Positions 50,315 through 59,497 of a stretch of 64,000 bases of DNA are shown here, piece after piece. Positions within the stretch are counted from its first letter, which is position 1, and every line of letters begins with the position of its first letter. The translations under genes and the position numbers were made by a program. The notes beneath the pieces are model-generated. The model did no database searches. It was not told the origin of the DNA and saw only the letters and a program-made list of their open reading frames with translations. Source of the DNA: an uncultured Dysosmobacter sp. (lineage in GTDB: Bacteria > Bacillota > Clostridia > Oscillospirales > Oscillospiraceae); assembly GCA_947625655.1 (NCBI GenBank), contig CANQPD010000017.1, positions 1 to 64,000 on the forward strand. The letters run 5' to 3'.

Positions 50315-50605
50315 TATTTTTTTAATATATTGATTAAAAATCAATAATTGCAATTAAATGCCCCTATTTTACTTTTACAGGCAGGTATCTTTTTGGGCAA
50401 TACATGACAGCTCAGAAATTCCCACCACCGCTCCGTTTCCGCCTTGCGGCGAAAACTGCGCTCTGGTGGGAATTTCTTCGCTTTCGGCCCCGACCCGCTC
50501 CGCTGGGCTCGGGGCCGAAAGTGGGAATATGGGCTGCGGCCCACATATTTTGGGGCAGCGCATGGCAAAAGAATCCCTGGAGCTTCCATGGCTCCAGGGA
50601 TTCTT
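50315..50605. other. Intergenic block of four stacked perfect inverted repeats
   Basis: After 100 AT-rich bases come AAATTCCCACCA (50416-50427) / TGGTGGGAATTT (50464-50475), a 13-bp pair 50481-50493 / 50509-50521, an imperfect pair around 50526-50550, and a 15-bp stem 50569-50583 / 50591-50605 followed by CCTTTTG. The last may terminate; the rest has no gene and may be a mobile palindromic repeat. Confidence 0.6.
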
Positions 50606-50728
50606 CCTTTTGTGCCGCGCCCACTTTAAGGCTTTACTGCCCGCTTGACCGGCGCCGCCCCTGTCCGGCAGCTGCGGCGGCCGGTCTCAAACAGCGCCGC
50701 TGACGGCCGATTTCCAGGACATCAAAAC

Positions 50729-50791
50729 GGAGGCCATTGCAGCGCAATGGCCTCCCCTGACTGAGACTGTCCCGCCGCTCTGGCGGGACAG
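50729..50791 (-). terminator. Double terminator of regulator 2
   Basis: Twelve-bp stem 50729-50740 / 50744-50755 with GTTTTGATG after it on the minus strand, and ten-bp stem 50767-50776 / 50782-50791. Confidence 0.75.
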
Positions 50792-50839
50792 CCCTTTTCA
50801 TCTATTGAACTGTGATTCCAGGCCCATCCTCCCGCGCCT

Positions 50840-51469
50840 TCAGCCCCCGCTTCCCAATTCTTTTAAATAATTATAAACCGTGAAACGGGAGATCCTCAGC
50901 CGCTCCGCGATATAGGGGACCGCCTTCTGCATCTGAAAAACATTGCGCTCATACAGCATCTGAATGATCCGCATGCGGTCATACTTCCCCATTTTCTCGA
51001 CCGGGACGCCAACGCTGCCGATGCACTCGTTCATGATTTGATTGATGCTCTGGCGGGAATGGAGCTCCTCCGCCAATTTTGTGGAGGTTGAGATCAGCTT
51101 ATCCAGCGCGTCCCGCATACCCGCGTACTGGGAAATGTCAAAATTGATACCGAGACCGTAGTGGTAGTTTTCGCTCTTGAAATAAATGGTGGAGGATTTG
51201 ATCGTTTTTCCCCCGGTCGTCACCACCTGGCAGTTCATGTAATTGGTGCCGGGGTCAATATTTTGAAATGCGTCTTTCGGAACAGGGTCTCCCGTAATAT
51301 ACACACAGTCCCCCTTTTTCCGGCCGGACACATGGCCGTTGTAGATCGCCGCGATAAAGTTCTCATAATGCTCGCAGTCGTGGATCACAGTCTCGCAATT
51401 GTAGCCAAAGGTCTCCGAGATCATTTTCGCGATCTCACACAAATGGCTGAACATCTCTGCATTTTCCAT
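50840..51469 (-). CDS. YheO-type PAS-HTH transcriptional regulator 2
   Basis: 209 aa, same architecture as 46678-47349: TFGYNCETVIHDCE, AAIYNGHVSGRKKGD, GKTIKSSTIYFKSENYHYGL, GINFD, then HTH FQMQKAVPYIAERLRISRFT VYNYL. ATG at 51469 with GGTGGAG 6 nt upstream; a GTG four codons earlier lacks a site. Divergent from nifJ, with both promoters in the 220-bp gap. It may control nifJ or only itself. Own promoter: TTGTGT-17-TATAAT (51540-51512). Confidence 0.9.
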   Translation of the reverse strand: MENAEMFSHLCEIAKMISETFGYNCETVIHDCEHYENFIAAIYNGHVSGRKKGDCVYITGDPVPKDAFQNIDPGTNYMNCQVVTTGGKTIKSSTIYFKSENYHYGLGINFDISQYAGMRDALDKLISTSTKLAEELHSRQSINQIMNECIGSVGVPVEKMGKYDRMRIIQMLYERNVFQMQKAVPYIAERLRISRFTVYNYLKELGSGG

Positions 51470-51511
51470 ACGGCGCTCCACCCCTGGTTAACAGGCTTTA
51501 AGGTCTTTTGC

Positions 51512-51540
51512 ATTATACCATCTCCGTGTCGGAAACACAA
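51512..51540 (-). promoter_or_regulatory. Promoter of regulator 2
   Basis: Minus strand TTGTGT (51540-51535), 17-nt spacer, TATAAT (51517-51512). Confidence 0.75.
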
Positions 51541-51600
51541 TATTGACTATTTGCACAACAAGTTGTCTGATTTTTCATCAGTTGTATGATAACGTTAGGA

Positions 51601-51629
51601 TTGACAATCCGTTTCTTTATTATTACAAT
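51601..51629 (+). promoter_or_regulatory. nifJ promoter
   Basis: TTGACA (51601-51606), 17-nt spacer, TACAAT (51624-51629); about 60 nt upstream of the ATG. The repeated ACAAC/GTTGT motifs at 51556-51583 lie just upstream and may be an operator. Confidence 0.8.
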
Positions 51630-51689
51630 TTGTTTAGATGTTCCTGTTGGCTGATTTCAAGAATTGCATGAAGAAAAGGGGTCAATCAG

Positions 51690-54600
51690 ATGCGTAAAGA
51701 AACGATCATGGTGGCGGACGGAAACGAGGCCGCGGCGTATGTGGCCTATGCCTTTACAGAGGTCGCAGCCATCTATCCCATCACCCCCTCCTCCCCTATG
51801 GCGGAGAAAACGGACGAGTGGTCCGCCAACGGGCGGAAGAACCTGTTCACCCAGCCGGTCAACCTGGTGGAGATGCAGTCCGAGGCAGGCGCCATCGGCG
51901 CGGTCCACGGGGCTTTGGAGGCCGGTTCCCTGGCCACGTCCTTCACCTCCTCCCAGGGCCTGATGCTGATGATCCCCACGATGCACCGCATCAGCGGCAC
52001 CCGCCAGCCGGCGGTGCTCCATGTGGCCTCCCGCACCGTGGGCACCCATGCCATGTCCATCTTCGGCGATCACAGCGACGTGATGAACTGCCGCCAGACG
52101 GGCTTTGCCATGCTGTCCACCGGCAGCGTGCAGGAGGTCATGGATCTGGCCGGCGTGGCCCATCTGTCCGCCATCAAGAGCCGCATCCCCTTCATCCACT
52201 TTTTCGACGGCTTCCGCACCTCCCACGAGATCCAGAAGATCCGGGCCATCCCCTACGAGGAATTCGGCAAAATGCTGGACTGGGGCGCTGTCCGCAGCTT
52301 CCGGGAGTCGGCGCTGAATCCCTATCACCCCTCCCTGCGGAACACCGTCCAGAATCCGGACGTCTACTTCCAGTTCCGGGAGGCCAACAACCGCTTCTAT
52401 GACGGCCTGCCGGACATTGTAGAGGATTACATGGGGCAGATCAACGCCGTCACCGGCGAGGATTACCACCTGTTCAACTACTACGGCGCTCCCGACGCCG
52501 AGCGGGTCATTGTGGCCATGGGCTCCGTCAGCGGCACCGCCCGGGAGACGGTGGCCTATCTGAACGGCCTGGGCGAAAAGGTCGGCTATCTCCAGGTGCA
52601 TCTGTTCAATCCGTTCTCCAAGGAGCATTTCCGGGCGGCCCTGCCCAAGACGGTGCAGAAGATCGCCGTCCTGGACCGCTGCAAGGAGATGGGCGCCGCC
52701 GGCGACCCCCTGTATCTGGCCGTCTGCGCCGCCTACGCCAACCACCAGGACGCCCCCTATATCTGCGGCGGCCGCTACGGCCTCTCCTCCAAGGACACCA
52801 CCCCCGCCCAGATCAAGGCGGTGTTCGACCATCTGCTGGACGACGCCCCCTTCTCCGGCTTCACCGTGGGCATCGAGGACGATGTGACCCACCGCTCCCT
52901 GCCGGTGGGGCCCAGCCTGCCCCTGGTCCGCAAGAAGATGGTCAGCTGCAAATTCTGGGGCCTGGGCAGCGACGGTACCGTGGGCGCCAACAAGAACTCC
53001 ATCAAGATCATCGGCAACAACACTGACATGTACACCCAGGCGTACTTTGAGTACGACACCAAGAAGTCCTTCGGCATCACCCGGAGCCACCTCCGCTTCG
53101 GCGAGGAACCCATCCTCTCCTCCTATCTGGTGAAGGAGGCGGACTTTGTGGCCTGCCACAACCAGTCCTTCCTGGATAAATACGACATCGTCTCCGAGCT
53201 GAAGCCCGGCGGCACCTTCCTGCTGAACTGCCGCTGGACGCCCGAGGAGCTGGAAAAGGAACTGCCCGCCGCCGTCAAGCGGGGGCTGGCGGAAAAGCAC
53301 GCCAAGCTGTACATCATCGACGCCAACACCATCGCCCGGGGCCTGGGGCTGGGCGACCACGCCAGTATGGTGCTGCAGGCGGCCTTCTTCCGTCTGGCGG
53401 ACATCATCCCCATTGAAGAGGCCGTTACTTATATGAAAAAGGCTGCGGAAAAGTCCTTCGGCAAGAAGGGCGAAAAGGTGGTTCAGATGAACCTGGCGGC
53501 CATCGACCAGGGCGTGGGCCATGTGGTGGAGGTCCCCATTCCGGAGAGCTGGAAGGACTGCGCCGACACGCCCAAGGCGGAAAACGCCAACGAGCCCGAC
53601 TTCATCCGCAGGATCCTGCGTCCCTGCAACGCCCAGCAGGGCGACAAGCTGCCGGTCTCCACCTTCATCGGCTACGAGGACGGCACCATGCCCCTGGGCA
53701 CCACCGCCTACGAAAAGCGCGGCATCGCCACCCGCCTCCCCGTCTGGGACAGCGCCGCCTGCATCCAGTGCAACCGCTGCTCCTTCGTCTGCCCCCACGC
53801 CGTCATCCGCCCCTACCTGCTGGATGACAAGGAGACGGAAAACGCCCCCGCCGGCTTTGTCAGCGTCCCGGCCAAGGGCGCCAAGGAGTACCGCTTCTCC
53901 CTACAGATCAGCGACATGGACTGCACCGGCTGCGGCAGCTGCGTGGCCTCCTGCCCCATGAGCGGCAAGGCCCTGCGGATGGAGCCCGTCACCGGCGAGC
54001 TCTCCGTCACCCCCGCCTGGGAATACGGATTGACCCTGACGGACAAGAAGGCCTTCAAGGCCGAGACCGTCAAGGGCAGCCAGTTCCGCCAGCCCCTGTG
54101 CGAGTTCTCCGGCGCCTGCGCCGGCTGCGGGGAGACGCCCTACGCCAAGCTCCTGACCCAGCTCTACGGCGACCGGATGTACTGGGCCAACGCCACCGGC
54201 TGCTCCCAGGCCTGGGGCGCGGCCATGCCCTCCATCCCCTACACCGTCAGCAAGGAGGGCCGGGGCCCCGCCTGGAGCAACTCCCTCTTTGAAAACAACG
54301 CGGAATTCTGCCTGGGCATGTACCTCTCCGTAAAGCAGCAGCGCTATAAGACCCGGGCCTGGATCGAGGAGCTGCGGGGCCTGGTCCCGGAGCTGGAAAC
54401 CCCCATCGCGGAGTGGCTGGACACCTTCGCGGACGTGAACGCCTCCATGCCCGCGTCGGAAAAGCTGGCCGCCGCGCTGCAGGCTGCGGAGGTCACCGGC
54501 CGGGCGGCGGAGCTGAAGACCCTCATCCTGCGTCACCCGGAGCATCTGGCCAAGCAGCCCGTTTGGATGTACGGCGGCGACGGCTGGGCCTATGACATCG

Positions 54601-55196
54601 GCTTCGGCGGCCTGGATCACGTCATCGCCATGGGCGAGGACATCAACATCCTCGTGGTGGACACGGAGGTCTACTCCAACACCGGCGGCCAGAGCAGCAA
54701 GGCGACGCCCCTGGGCGCCGTGGCCCAGTTCCAGGCGGCGGGCAAGAAGACCGGCAAGAAGGACCTGGGCCGGATGATGATGGCCTACGGCAACTGCTAT
54801 GTGGCCAGCGTGGCCATGGGCGCGGACCCCAACCAGCTGCTCAAGGCCATCACCGAGGCCGAGGCCTATCCCGGCCCCGCCCTGATCATCGCCTACGCTC
54901 CCTGCATCAACCACGGCATCAAGGCCGGCATGGATCAGGTCCAGGCGGAGATGAAGCGGGCGGTGGACGCCGGCTACTGGCCGCTGTACCGCTACAATCC
55001 CGCCCGCAAGGATCATCCCTTTACACTGGACTCCAAGGCGCCCACCATGGGCTATCAGGAGTTCCTGGAGGGCGAGGTGCGCTACGCCTCCCTGCACAAG
55101 ACGTTCCCCGAAAACGCGGAAACGCTGTTCTCCCAGGCGGCGCGGGAGGCGCAGGCGCGCTACGAGAGCTATCAGAAGCTGGCGGAGCAGGCATGA
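51690..55196 (+). CDS. nifJ: Pyruvate:ferredoxin (flavodoxin) oxidoreductase, single polypeptide
   Basis: 1168 aa. Oxidises pyruvate to acetyl-CoA and CO2 with reduction of ferredoxin. Domain order: pyrimidine-binding TPP domain I (YPITPSSPMAEKTDEWSANG), domain II, CoA-binding domain III, gamma domain, ferredoxin-like domain with two [4Fe-4S] motifs (CIQCNRCSFVCPHA and CTGCGSCVASCPM), then the TPP domain with the third cluster (CAGCGETPYAKLLTQL), GDGWAYDIGFGGLDH and NTGGQSSKATP. Length fits the homodimeric enzyme. Central to energy metabolism in saccharolytic or amino-acid-fermenting anaerobes. GGGG-type site precedes the ATG. Strong promoter at 51601-51629. Confidence 0.98.
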   Translation: MRKETIMVADGNEAAAYVAYAFTEVAAIYPITPSSPMAEKTDEWSANGRKNLFTQPVNLVEMQSEAGAIGAVHGALEAGSLATSFTSSQGLMLMIPTMHRISGTRQPAVLHVASRTVGTHAMSIFGDHSDVMNCRQTGFAMLSTGSVQEVMDLAGVAHLSAIKSRIPFIHFFDGFRTSHEIQKIRAIPYEEFGKMLDWGAVRSFRESALNPYHPSLRNTVQNPDVYFQFREANNRFYDGLPDIVEDYMGQINAVTGEDYHLFNYYGAPDAERVIVAMGSVSGTARETVAYLNGLGEKVGYLQVHLFNPFSKEHFRAALPKTVQKIAVLDRCKEMGAAGDPLYLAVCAAYANHQDAPYICGGRYGLSSKDTTPAQIKAVFDHLLDDAPFSGFTVGIEDDVTHRSLPVGPSLPLVRKKMVSCKFWGLGSDGTVGANKNSIKIIGNNTDMYTQAYFEYDTKKSFGITRSHLRFGEEPILSSYLVKEADFVACHNQSFLDKYDIVSELKPGGTFLLNCRWTPEELEKELPAAVKRGLAEKHAKLYIIDANTIARGLGLGDHASMVLQAAFFRLADIIPIEEAVTYMKKAAEKSFGKKGEKVVQMNLAAIDQGVGHVVEVPIPESWKDCADTPKAENANEPDFIRRILRPCNAQQGDKLPVSTFIGYEDGTMPLGTTAYEKRGIATRLPVWDSAACIQCNRCSFVCPHAVIRPYLLDDKETENAPAGFVSVPAKGAKEYRFSLQISDMDCTGCGSCVASCPMSGKALRMEPVTGELSVTPAWEYGLTLTDKKAFKAETVKGSQFRQPLCEFSGACAGCGETPYAKLLTQLYGDRMYWANATGCSQAWGAAMPSIPYTVSKEGRGPAWSNSLFENNAEFCLGMYLSVKQQRYKTRAWIEELRGLVPELETPIAEWLDTFADVNASMPASEKLAAALQAAEVTGRAAELKTLILRHPEHLAKQPVWMYGGDGWAYDIGFGGLDHVIAMGEDINILVVDTEVYSNTGGQSSKATPLGAVAQFQAAGKKTGKKDLGRMMMAYGNCYVASVAMGADPNQLLKAITEAEAYPGPALIIAYAPCINHGIKAGMDQVQAEMKRAVDAGYWPLYRYNPARKDHPFTLDSKAPTMGYQEFLEGEVRYASLHKTFPENAETLFSQAAREAQARYESYQKLAEQA

Positions 55197-55253
55197 GGCG
55201 GTTTTGAAAAAAGCGCGGTAATATCTATTTTGTAAAGTAGTTTTACTTTATAG

Positions 55254-55304
55254 AAAAAGCCCGCTCGGCTCACTGCGGAACAGTGAGTTGAGCGGGCCTT
55301 TTTT
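55254..55304 (+). terminator. nifJ terminator
   Basis: Long stem around CACTG-CGGAA-CAGTG with AAAAAGCCCGCTC / GAGCGGGCCTTTTTT at the base. Confidence 0.9.
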
Positions 55305-55322
55305 ACCTGTCCGGCGGCGCGG

Positions 55323-55643
55323 TCACACCCACCAGCGGGGGATCATCAGCAGCTGATAGGCCACCGTCAGGCCGAAGCACAGGGCGCAGAGGTAGATGCC
55401 GAAGCGGGCCACGCCAAAGCGGCGGAAGCGGTACAGCAGGTACAGGGCCAACGGCAGGACGGCGTATTTATACAGCACTGCCAGCAGGGGGTTTTGCAGC
55501 AGCAGGGCGAAGACGGGGTTCACCTCCCGGGCGGCGCCGATGTACTCCACGGCGTAGAGGGTGTACCACAGGTCGAAGAGGCTGCACAGATAGGTGAAGA
55601 TCAGCAGGAAGATCAGAAAGCCGCTGGAGGGCTGACGTTTCAT
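55323..55643 (-). CDS. DUF5658-like membrane protein
   Basis: 106 aa with three membrane helices. The pattern DLWYTLYAVEYIGAAREVNP V followed by LLLQNPLLAVLYKYAVLPL matches DUF5658-type proteins (D-x-x-x-T ... A-x-E-x-N-P-x). Function unknown. It reads towards nifJ and has its own start 68 bases from the hairpin at 55712-55741. Confidence 0.75.
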   Translation of the reverse strand: MKRQPSSGFLIFLLIFTYLCSLFDLWYTLYAVEYIGAAREVNPVFALLLQNPLLAVLYKYAVLPLALYLLYRFRRFGVARFGIYLCALCFGLTVAYQLLMIPRWWV

Positions 55644-55711
55644 AGGCCGGCTCCTTTGTAGGAATGGGATGGGGATATTCTGGACAGGATTTTTGGATTT
55701 TAGACATTGCG

Positions 55712-55741
55712 GGGACGCTCCGGCGTAAGCCGGAGCGTCCC
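55712..55741 (-). terminator. Hairpin after the acidic-tail secreted protein gene
   Basis: Perfect 13-bp stem 55712-55724 / 55729-55741, loop GTAA; weak U tract on the minus strand. Confidence 0.65.
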
Positions 55742-55774
55742 TGTTCCTGGGAATTTGCCTAAACGGTTTGCCAA

Positions 55775-57673
55775 TTACTCGGCAATAGCGGCCACTTCAA
55801 GAGGGGCGACCACTTCGGGATCGATGATGACAACGACTTCCTCGGTATCAGCGCTCTCCTCAACAGGCTCCTCAACCTCGATGGGCTCCTCAACCTCGAC
55901 GGGCTCTTCAACCTCGATGGGCTCTTCAACCTCGACAGGCTCTTCAACCTCGACAGGCTCCTCAATCACGATCTCCTCCTCAGCGGCGGAGGTCAGATTG
56001 CAGGCATAGAAGGGAACGGTGTTATATCCGGCATTCGCGCCGGTCATAACATGCTCCTGAATGGTAACGGTGTCACCAGCAGCGGAAGTATAGCCTGCAA
56101 CGATGATGTTGCTGCACGCGTCATCAGAGCTATACACAGTGCCGTTGAGCGTACCGTTGACCGTCAAAATCGCATCGCCGGGAACAGTGCTCTGGCCATA
56201 GGTAAAGCCGGGCAGATAGGCGTCATGGTCATAGACATACAGCTGGCCAACAACATTCAGCGCGCCGCCTTCGTTAACAACGATGGAAGCACCAGGCAGG
56301 ACTTTGAATTGGTTATTGAATGTGAAGGTGCTGTCGCTGTCCACCACCAGGGCAAGGTTGGATGCAAAGGGGCAGACCAGATCAGCGGAGTTGATGGTAG
56401 CAACGGAAAGGCCGGTGGCGGCGCTGAGGGTGATGGCGCCGGTCTGCACCGCGCCGTGGGTGGTCATGGTCAGGGTGCCGTTTGCATAGGTCAGATCCGC
56501 AGTGGCTCCGCTGGACAGCTCGAACAGGCACTCGTCAGAATCCGTTCCGATAAGCAGGGTGGTATTATTTGCCACGGACAGGAAGGGCAGCAGCTCGCTG
56601 AAATACTTGTCGCCGGCGGAGATGAAGTACTGGCCGTACATCTTGGCGCCGTACACATAGGTGGTATCAACCTGGATGCTTTCCAGCAGATAGCTGTTGA
56701 TGGGGAACACCGTGTCCATGATGTCCATGGTGGTGCTGCCGCCGCGGTAATCCTTGATCTGGAACAGCTGATAGATGGAAGCGCCATCCTGCGCGTCAAT
56801 GGAGCCGGAGCCGGTGATATAGCCGCGGGCATACAGGGTGCCGCCGCCCGCAACGGTCAGACCGCCGTTCAGAACCATCTCGCCGCAGGTGCCGGAGGGC
56901 AGGCCCTCTTCCTTGGCGGCACAGCCCATGACCTTGGCATTGACGACCAGCTTGCCGCCGTTGGCAACAGTCAGGTCAGCGCCGCTGTCCACGGTCAGGG
57001 TCACATAGGCGGAGGTATTCACGGAACCATGACGGTCATAGACATCGGTGGCGCCGGTGTCATCCGCGCTGTAGGGCACCAGCAGGGTAACGCCGCTGGG
57101 AACGGTGCAGTCCTCGGTGATCGTGGCGTCGGCAATCAGGCGCACGGTGCCGCTGGAAGTATTGTCCAAAGCAGTCTTTACGGAAGAATACGGTGTTGTT
57201 CCAACAAGAGCGACAGCACCGACGTCAAAGGCAATGTTGGACAGTGCAAGCGTCCGTGTTGTCCTGGAAGATACCTTAATTGTGGCGCTGACAGACAGCG
57301 TATCACCAGCAGACATAGCAACCGCTACCTTGTTATTCTCATTAACAAAATACGTGCCGTTGCTGTTTTCAAAGTTTGCCGTAAGATAAACGCTGCTCGG
57401 CGTAGTATAGTCAAACGTCAGCACGCCGTCCTTTGTGGCGGTGAAAGTCAATGTGCCGCTGGTGGCCGAAGTAGCAGACCTTCCAGAGACCGCAGCAGAA
57501 TTTGTTCCCACAGTCCAGTCGTTGACAGTTGATACTTCAGATGCAGTTGCGGAAACATTTACTCCGTCTACCGCAAGTGCTGAAACATCCACAGCAGCGG
57601 CAGTCGGAACCAGCAGTAATACTGCCAGCATAAGCGAGAGGATACAGGGTAACAGTCGTTTCTTTGTTTTCAT
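55775..57673 (-). CDS. Secreted beta-rich protein with acidic EEPVEV repeat tail
   Basis: 632 aa. Signal peptide (LLPCILSLMLAVLLLVPTAA) then a long Ser/Thr/Val/Gly-rich region with parallel-beta, adhesin-like character (GGKLVVNAKVMG, GGLTVAGGGTLYARGYITGS, GGALNVVGQLYVYDHDAYLP). The C terminus has six units of E-x-P-(V/I)-E-V (55859-55975 in DNA) and then VVIIDPEVVAPLEVAAIAE; no LPxTG or SLH anchor. GGAGG lies 8 nt before the ATG at 57673. It is last in the pilus-like locus; it may be an exported partner or surface layer component. Family not recognised. Confidence 0.7.
   Translation of the reverse strand: MKTKKRLLPCILSLMLAVLLLVPTAAAVDVSALAVDGVNVSATASEVSTVNDWTVGTNSAAVSGRSATSATSGTLTFTATKDGVLTFDYTTPSSVYLTANFENSNGTYFVNENNKVAVAMSAGDTLSVSATIKVSSRTTRTLALSNIAFDVGAVALVGTTPYSSVKTALDNTSSGTVRLIADATITEDCTVPSGVTLLVPYSADDTGATDVYDRHGSVNTSAYVTLTVDSGADLTVANGGKLVVNAKVMGCAAKEEGLPSGTCGEMVLNGGLTVAGGGTLYARGYITGSGSIDAQDGASIYQLFQIKDYRGGSTTMDIMDTVFPINSYLLESIQVDTTYVYGAKMYGQYFISAGDKYFSELLPFLSVANNTTLLIGTDSDECLFELSSGATADLTYANGTLTMTTHGAVQTGAITLSAATGLSVATINSADLVCPFASNLALVVDSDSTFTFNNQFKVLPGASIVVNEGGALNVVGQLYVYDHDAYLPGFTYGQSTVPGDAILTVNGTLNGTVYSSDDACSNIIVAGYTSAAGDTVTIQEHVMTGANAGYNTVPFYACNLTSAAEEEIVIEEPVEVEEPVEVEEPIEVEEPVEVEEPIEVEEPVEESADTEEVVVIIDPEVVAPLEVAAIAE
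55859..55975 (-). repeat. In-frame tandem repeats encoding EEP(V/I)EV
   Basis: About six 18-bp units (GAGGAGCC(C/T)-type, read on the minus strand) alternate Val and Ile at one codon. Copy-number change by slippage is likely. Confidence 0.8.
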
Positions 57674-57726
57674 GGGTACAACCTCCAAAATAAAATTTTA
57701 TTCATACACCGAAGTGTTGAATACGA

Positions 57727-59412
57727 TTATCCATTTACGATAAAAGAATAATTTGCAACATGCTCTCCACTGCTGATGATTGTGGCAGGGCTATCAGTAG
57801 TGACCGTATTGCCTATCACAGTAACACTGGCGATTACACTTTCTCCGCTCACCACTGTGTTTCCGCTCACTGTAATAGCAGAATCACTTTTATTCTGCAG
57901 CAAAGCCTCCACGGCAGCCTGAACAGCACTGCGGAAAGCATCGATAGTAGCCGCCTCGCTTTCACTAAGGCCATCATTATAATCAGCCAAAGTAAATGTG
58001 ACTTGAATATTAACGGTATCACCAACATTAAGCGTCTGTGAAGTCGTTCCAAAATCCCATTCTTCGCCTTCATCAGTATAAGTGTAATTACCAGAAATTG
58101 CAACTGTAGCTACATTGCCGGGTTCATCTTCTCCGTTTCCACTATCAGCAGTTGTTGCCTTGCCGTCCTTATAAACCGTCACAATGATCTTCCCATTGGA
58201 ATCCTTGCAGACAGTGACCGCCACGGCGTTGGAATCCTCCGTAAGCCTCGCTTTTTCCAGTGCTTGTGCGGTGCTCACATAGGATTTGACCATGGAGAGG
58301 GCCTTACCGTCTGTATACAGCCCCGTCCCCTGTCCGCCTTGCTGAGAAAGATTGCCGGAAAAGCTGTCAGAAGACTCATTGATGGCGTTCAGGCACTGAA
58401 TATAGGCCTTAGCATCGTTTGCGGCCTGGGTATTGCACCAAGCATTATAGCTGGGTTTCTCTTTTATCGCACTGTTAAACTCGGTTACAGCTGTCATTAG
58501 AGAACTCAGCCCATTGGCTTTTTGCACAGCAGTAAATTTCTCTGTCAAGGCAGAATTCTCTCCCTCGGCATTGATCACATATTGATATGCTGCCTCGGCC
58601 GCCGCGACCTTTGCCGCATAAAACATCATGATATCGCCGGTGGCATCGTAGGCTTCTTCAGTATTATAGTCGTCGGGATCGTTGAATTTCTCAGACGCCT
58701 CTTTGATTTCCTCCGGAATAGCGTCCGGATCAAAACCACTGCTCCACCATGCGGCATACTGCTCCGGATCACTCTTGCTGGCAGCATATTGGGCGAGGTA
58801 CAGTGTGGTCGCATTTGCCACTTCCCGGGAAGTGGTAGCCCCCATGCTTGCCAGATATTTCGCATAATCGCTGTTTGTAGAGCTCAGTACACTTGACAAA
58901 CGGCTATCAGTAAGAAATTCATCCAAAGAATCCGTGAAAGTCTGGATATCTCCCAACAGCTGCTCCTCTTTTCCGTGGTAGCTGGAAGATACAAGACTCA
59001 GCACGCCGTTGACCGCACCCAGCTTCCAGCCGTCATAGGTCAGCGCCAAAGTGCCGTTGTCAGTGCATCCCGTGCCAAAAGACATTTCCAGCGCGTTCTT
59101 CAGCTTCGCAACTTCCGCTGCTTCCTGGGTCGCCCCTTCTGCCTTTACCGCCGCCAGCTTGGGATCATCGCCATGCTGCAGTCCTACCACATAGGCCTCG
59201 CCTTCCAGGAAATTGGGATCGGCATAGCTTGCCAGGTACATGGAGTAGGCGACATCAGAGATCATCTGCTCGTCCACTCCCTTGTGTGCGGCCTTGATGT
59301 ACCCCGTGTACGCCACGGTGCCAACGCCGGCCAGGATGCCCAGGATGGCGATGACCACGATCAGCTCGATCAGGGTAAAGCCGCCTGTGCGCTTTTGCTT
59401 CGCTACTTTCAT
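57727..59412 (-). CDS. Large type IV pilin-like protein
   Basis: 561 aa. The prepilin signal is KRTGGFTLIELIVVIAILGI: cleavage after Gly, then Phe-Thr-Leu-Ile-Glu with Glu5, and a hydrophobic alpha-1 helix. The rest is a long helical and beta region with Ala/Ser/Tyr-rich composition, far longer than usual pilins (150-200 aa), so it may carry an added adhesive or filament domain. Final ~150 residues are beta-rich (GNVATVAISGNYTYTDEGEE). GGAGG lies 8 nt before the ATG at 59412. It sits after a gap from the zinc-ribbon gene, with no strong terminator between. Confidence 0.85.
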   Translation of the reverse strand: MKVAKQKRTGGFTLIELIVVIAILGILAGVGTVAYTGYIKAAHKGVDEQMISDVAYSMYLASYADPNFLEGEAYVVGLQHGDDPKLAAVKAEGATQEAAEVAKLKNALEMSFGTGCTDNGTLALTYDGWKLGAVNGVLSLVSSSYHGKEEQLLGDIQTFTDSLDEFLTDSRLSSVLSSTNSDYAKYLASMGATTSREVANATTLYLAQYAASKSDPEQYAAWWSSGFDPDAIPEEIKEASEKFNDPDDYNTEEAYDATGDIMMFYAAKVAAAEAAYQYVINAEGENSALTEKFTAVQKANGLSSLMTAVTEFNSAIKEKPSYNAWCNTQAANDAKAYIQCLNAINESSDSFSGNLSQQGGQGTGLYTDGKALSMVKSYVSTAQALEKARLTEDSNAVAVTVCKDSNGKIIVTVYKDGKATTADSGNGEDEPGNVATVAISGNYTYTDEGEEWDFGTTSQTLNVGDTVNIQVTFTLADYNDGLSESEAATIDAFRSAVQAAVEALLQNKSDSAITVSGNTVVSGESVIASVTVIGNTVTTDSPATIISSGEHVANYSFIVNG

Positions 59413-59497
59413 AGCATATTCCTCCTTGTTTGTCAAATTTTGCCAGATTCTGTCGGAATCCCGGCTTTTTTGGGGTTTGCTGGGAAATCTATCTTCA

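Noticed and set aside
51657-53798. 713-codon minus-strand frame opposite nifJ
   Set aside because: Shadow of nifJ; repetitive Gly/Val/His composition.
55859-55975. CRISPR-like array
   Set aside because: Units are contiguous in-frame codons for EEP(V/I)EV without spacers.
56051-57532. 493-codon plus-strand frame opposite the acidic-tail protein
   Set aside because: No ribosome site; mirror of a repetitive coding sequence.
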